Positions 20,816 to 23,776 of a DNA stretch of 23,776 bases are shown here, piece after piece. Location: the NCBI GenBank assembly GCA_023433775.1, contig JAEYTY010000079.1, positions 1 to 23,776 on the forward strand, in the 5' to 3' direction. This stretch comes from Pseudomonadota bacterium. GTDB lineage: Bacteria; Pseudomonadota; Alphaproteobacteria; Rhizobiales; Devosiaceae. Numbering within the stretch: position 1 is the first letter of the stretch; each line of letters opens with the position of its first letter. Position numbers and translations under genes: made by a program. Under the pieces are notes generated by a model. That model did no database searches, was not told where the DNA came from, and saw nothing but the letters and a program-made list of their open reading frames with translations.

Positions 20816-22624
20816 ATGCGTCGCGTAACCGCCACTGGCGATAATACGAGTACGGCACCGGTGCTGACCGGAACGGGCCAACGGCCCGAAGTGCTGCGTC
20901 GCAAGACCATCGCCAACAATGCCCGCATCTTTGTCTCTGCTGCCACGCTGGCCATGGTGCCGGCTGTCTATTTCCTGGTTACGGGCCAGGCGTTGCCTTT
21001 CGTTCTTGCGGCCCTCGGTCTGGCCGGTGGCATGGTGAGCCTGTCGCTGCATCATCGTGGCTCTGCCGATGGCGCCGCCAGTGTGCAGGTGGCGACGCTG
21101 ATGCTTCTGGGCCTGGTGCTGACCATTGCCGACCCTCGCCTGGGTGACGCGGGGCTGGGCATGGCGCTCATGGGACCCGTTCTTGCGGCGCTTGTCGCGC
21201 GGTCGCGTCAGCGCCGGATGAGCTGGCTGGCGCTCAGCGCGGTGCTGGTTCTCGGTTGCCTCGGCTCATTGGTCAACTGGCCGGCAGGAGGCGACTCGCT
21301 GCTGCTGATGGAGACATCGGCCGTTGGTTTCATCGTTGCCGTCGCCGTGGTTGCGCATAGTGCGCACCGGATCAATGCCGGCTACGAAGTGCATGACAAA
21401 TCCCAGATCAGCGCCTATCGGCACCTGATCGAGCATGTGCAGGACGCCGTGCTGCGCTTTTCGAGCGACGGGCAGATCCTATTGGCATCGCGCTCGTCCG
21501 AGACCCTGTTCGGCTGCCCGCGCTACCAGATTTCCGGCATGTGTATGAGCGACCGCCTGCACGTGCTGGATCGCCCGGCCTATCTGACCGCCTTTGCCGA
21601 CGCCAACCAGGGTGGGCGCAGCCGCACCATCGAAGTGCGGATGCGCCAGGATGACCCGCGCGCCGCCAGCAGCTTGCCGCGCTTCATCTGGGTGGAAATT
21701 CGTCTCTCGCCCGTTTTAGACAATGAAGCCACCGGCGAGCGGCATGAAGTCATCGCCCTCATGCGCGACATCACCAATCGCAAGGATTCCGAAACCGCCA
21801 TGTCTGCGGCCCGTGAAGCGGCCGAGGAAGCATCGCAGGCCAAGTCGCGTTTCCTTGCGACAATCGGGCACGAGCTGCGCACGCCTTTGAATGCCGTCGT
21901 CGGCTTTTCGGAAATGATGACCAGCGGCATTGGTGGCGAATTGTCGCCGACGCACAAGGAATATGCCGGCCTTATTCACCAGAGCGGGCGGCACCTGCTC
22001 GAAGTGGTGCGGATGTTGCTCGATATGTCCAAGATCGAAGCCGGCCGGTTTGAAATCCAGGCCGAAGCCTTCCAGCCCGAAAGTATCGTGCAAGCCTGCT
22101 TCCCCATGGTCGAAACCATGGCCCAGCAGCGCCAGGTGGCCCTGACCACCGAAATCGAACCCGATCTGCCGCTGCTGACCGCGGATGAACGCGCGTGCCG
22201 CCAAATCCTGATCAATCTGCTGTCCAATGCGGTCAAGTTCAGCCATGCCGGCAGCTCGGTCACGCTGTCGATCCGCCGTCAGGGCCAGTCGATCAATTTC
22301 TCGGTGCGCGACAATGGCATCGGCATGGCGCCATCGGCGCTGAAGCGAATCGGCGAGCCCTTCTTCCAGGTGCAGGATGGGTTGACCCGCCAATATGAAG
22401 GAACCGGGCTCGGTCTCTCGATTGTGAAGGGTCTGGTCGACCTGCATGGCGGCACCTTGCGGGCAATGTCCGAAATCGGGACGGGTACAACCATGACTGT
22501 GCTGCTGCCCATAAACGGTCCAGCAACCAAAGCGGGCGACACTGCCGAGGTACTTCCCCTGCATCGTGAGACAGCGACCGCCGCTCCAATTTCATGGCCA
22601 AACGAAAAAAGAAAAGCGCAATGA
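20816..22624 (+). CDS. Membrane PAS sensor histidine kinase (PleC/PdhS-like)
   Basis: About 602 residues. Five or six hydrophobic helices (about 35-185) are followed by a PAS domain (about 200-320, starting YRHLIEHVQDAVLRFSSDG), a HisKA dimerisation domain with phospho-acceptor His352 (GHELRTPLNAVVGFSEMM), and an ATPase domain with N box NLLSNAVKF, G1 DNGIGM, F box EPFFQV and G2 GTGLGLSIVKGL. The HELRTPLNAVVGFSE motif is the type found in alphaproteobacterial PleC/DivJ/PdhS kinases that signal to DivK/PleD; this assignment is by motif only. There is no receiver domain and no response-regulator gene beside it. GTG at 20804 in the same frame is an alternative start; neither has a strong ribosome site. 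The 3' end overlaps the next gene by 31 bases. Confidence 0.9.
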   Translation: MRRVTATGDNTSTAPVLTGTGQRPEVLRRKTIANNARIFVSAATLAMVPAVYFLVTGQALPFVLAALGLAGGMVSLSLHHRGSADGAASVQVATLMLLGLVLTIADPRLGDAGLGMALMGPVLAALVARSRQRRMSWLALSAVLVLGCLGSLVNWPAGGDSLLLMETSAVGFIVAVAVVAHSAHRINAGYEVHDKSQISAYRHLIEHVQDAVLRFSSDGQILLASRSSETLFGCPRYQISGMCMSDRLHVLDRPAYLTAFADANQGGRSRTIEVRMRQDDPRAASSLPRFIWVEIRLSPVLDNEATGERHEVIALMRDITNRKDSETAMSAAREAAEEASQAKSRFLATIGHELRTPLNAVVGFSEMMTSGIGGELSPTHKEYAGLIHQSGRHLLEVVRMLLDMSKIEAGRFEIQAEAFQPESIVQACFPMVETMAQQRQVALTTEIEPDLPLLTADERACRQILINLLSNAVKFSHAGSSVTLSIRRQGQSINFSVRDNGIGMAPSALKRIGEPFFQVQDGLTRQYEGTGLGLSIVKGLVDLHGGTLRAMSEIGTGTTMTVLLPINGPATKAGDTAEVLPLHRETATAAPISWPNEKRKAQ

Positions 22625-23760
22625 CGGCTTCGACTCTGACGCAGCTGCCACTGATGGCAGGCGGCGCACTGCTTGGTTCGATGAGCCGGGCAGGGTCCTG
22701 GGCATTTTCACGCTATATGCGTGCGCCGCTGGCCTCGACTGGCCTGCTGGCGATGGTGACCATGACCGCCCTGGCCGGCAGCAATGCCCTCTATTTTCAG
22801 ACCACAGAACACCCTGCGCCGCTGTTTGCGCCGGAACGCTCCATCCCTGAGCCCGCAGCCGCACCTGTACCGGCGCCCGCGCCCGTGCGCGCCGCTGAGC
22901 CGGCGCCAAAACAGACGGTGAGTCTGCCTGCAATTCCTGCTGCACCAGCCGAAACCACCGGCAGTGTTTCGAGCGCGCCCGAAGCCATTCCAACCGGGCC
23001 GGTTGGCAATGCGGAAATGTTTGCGCTGCAAAAGCGCTTGAGCGAGCTCGGCCTCTTCCAGGGCAAGGTCGATGGCTATTATGGCCCCAAGACCGCCGAC
23101 GCCATCCGCGCTTTTGAAATCCGCAACAATATGACGCCCACCGGCGCGCTCGACCCGGACGTTATCAGCGTGATTCTGGGCAATGCACAGCCAGCACCAG
23201 CGCCCGGTCCGCAGGCGGCGGTGAGCGTCCCGGCGCATCAGCCGGTAGCGGCAGTGCAGCCGCAGCCTGTTCCAACAGTGCGCGCAACCACGGCGCCACA
23301 GCAGATTGTGCCCGTGGCGCAGACCCAGAACCTCTCGCCAGCCGAGCAGGCCTTTGACGAAGTCGCCATTGCCACAGCGACCACGATCGATGGCATCATT
23401 GCAGCCATGGACGGCGCGCGTACACCAGCGGCCCAGGCAAGTAATCCGCCCGTGCCTAAGGCAACTTTGCCCGCCAGTCAGCCAGTGCAGACCATGCCTG
23501 AGTCGGTGGAGACGGTGGCGACCACTGCGCCGGTCGCATCCCCGGTGAGTGTCCCGCCTGCGACGGACACCGAACTGGTGGCGCAAATCCAGCGCGGGCT
23601 CGCGAGCCTCGGCTTTTTCCGAGCACAGGTGGACGGCAAGCCCGGGCCCGAGACGGCTCGCGCCATCCGCGAGTTTGAAAATTTCCACCGCTACAAGATC
23701 ACCGGGCTGGTAAAGCCTGATCTGGTGGAACTGCTGCGGAACGAGGGCGCTTCGATCTAG
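22594..23760 (+). CDS. Membrane-anchored protein with two peptidoglycan-binding domains
   Basis: A 388-residue bitopic protein: basic cytoplasmic start (MAKRKKKS), one membrane helix (about 46-66), then a long Ala/Pro/Val-rich periplasmic region with two PG_binding_1 domains. Domain 1 (about 142-192) starts MFALQKRLSELGLFQGKVDG followed by YYGPKTADAIRAFE; domain 2 (about 327-385) has IQRGLASLGFFRAQVDG and GPETARAIREFE. The low-complexity linkers (about 70-140 and 195-325) could span the periplasm. No catalytic domain is present, so it is a binder or anchor, not a hydrolase. An ATG at 22621, overlapping the kinase stop as ATGA, is an alternative start. Tight overlap suggests joint expression with the kinase, perhaps linking envelope state to signalling (inference). 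Confidence 0.85.
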   Translation: MAKRKKKSAMTASTLTQLPLMAGGALLGSMSRAGSWAFSRYMRAPLASTGLLAMVTMTALAGSNALYFQTTEHPAPLFAPERSIPEPAAAPVPAPAPVRAAEPAPKQTVSLPAIPAAPAETTGSVSSAPEAIPTGPVGNAEMFALQKRLSELGLFQGKVDGYYGPKTADAIRAFEIRNNMTPTGALDPDVISVILGNAQPAPAPGPQAAVSVPAHQPVAAVQPQPVPTVRATTAPQQIVPVAQTQNLSPAEQAFDEVAIATATTIDGIIAAMDGARTPAAQASNPPVPKATLPASQPVQTMPESVETVATTAPVASPVSVPPATDTELVAQIQRGLASLGFFRAQVDGKPGPETARAIREFENFHRYKITGLVKPDLVELLRNEGASI

Positions 23761-23776
23761 TGGCGGGGAGCCTGCG

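Noticed and set aside
22708..23688. A 326-codon open frame antisense to the peptidoglycan-binding protein
   Set aside because: Low-complexity Arg/Gly/Cys/His composition mirrors the Ala/Pro-rich linkers of the real gene.

Overview
The window reads as a chromosomal segment of a GC-rich alphaproteobacterium, most likely Hyphomicrobiales (a Devosia-type organism is my best guess, by inference). Supporting this are a MucR regulator, a DnaA-domain-IV/DUF6456/SufE/DUF5330 gene cluster, a solitary receiver protein beside Fe-superoxide dismutase, and a PleC/PdhS-type histidine kinase. I see no rRNA, tRNA, CRISPR array, insertion sequence or phage module. Protein family names come from my own recognition of sequence signatures; no search was run.

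Left part (1-3120, minus strand): a nitrate-sensing regulatory block. nasT (ANTAR antiterminator) and nasS (cytoplasmic nitrate sensor) form a two-gene unit. Downstream of nasS, at the window edge, lies a sigma-54-type promoter followed by a leader with two hexaloop hairpins and a terminator. That is the expected target of NasT, so a nitrate assimilation operon should start just outside the window. An extended-SDR oxidoreductase precedes this block.

Middle left (3303-8050, plus strand): a secreted SH3-like protein, a class 3 (Rhizobium etli ReAV-like) L-asparaginase whose Shine-Dalgarno sits at the foot of a terminator hairpin, and an AT-richer nucleotidyltransferase-fold gene (GSU2403-like) preceded by a three-copy repeat. 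These are followed by a HerA-like ATPase overlapping a degenerate LOG/SLOG Rossmann protein.

Middle (8057-11546, minus strand): a stand-alone receiver protein, Fe-type superoxide dismutase (sodB) with its own promoter and terminator, and oligopeptidase B.

Right of centre (11768-17753, plus strand): a complete seven-gene Mrp (Mnh/Pha) cation/proton antiporter operon, mrpABCDEFG, nearly every junction overlapping. It is followed by mucR with a highly structured 3' region ending in a strong terminator.

Right part (18471-23760): a doubtful micro-ORF, a DnaA-domain-IV-like HTH protein overlapping a DUF6456 protein, sufE convergent with it through overlapping stop codons, a small DUF5330-like membrane-anchored protein, then a membrane histidine kinase overlapping a membrane-anchored protein with two peptidoglycan-binding domains.

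Most genes are ordinary housekeeping or regulatory genes. The parts I consider most worth testing are the NasT leader, the asparaginase leader, the repeat-flanked nucleotidyltransferase, the HerA-like/SLOG-like pair and the mucR 3' structured RNA.
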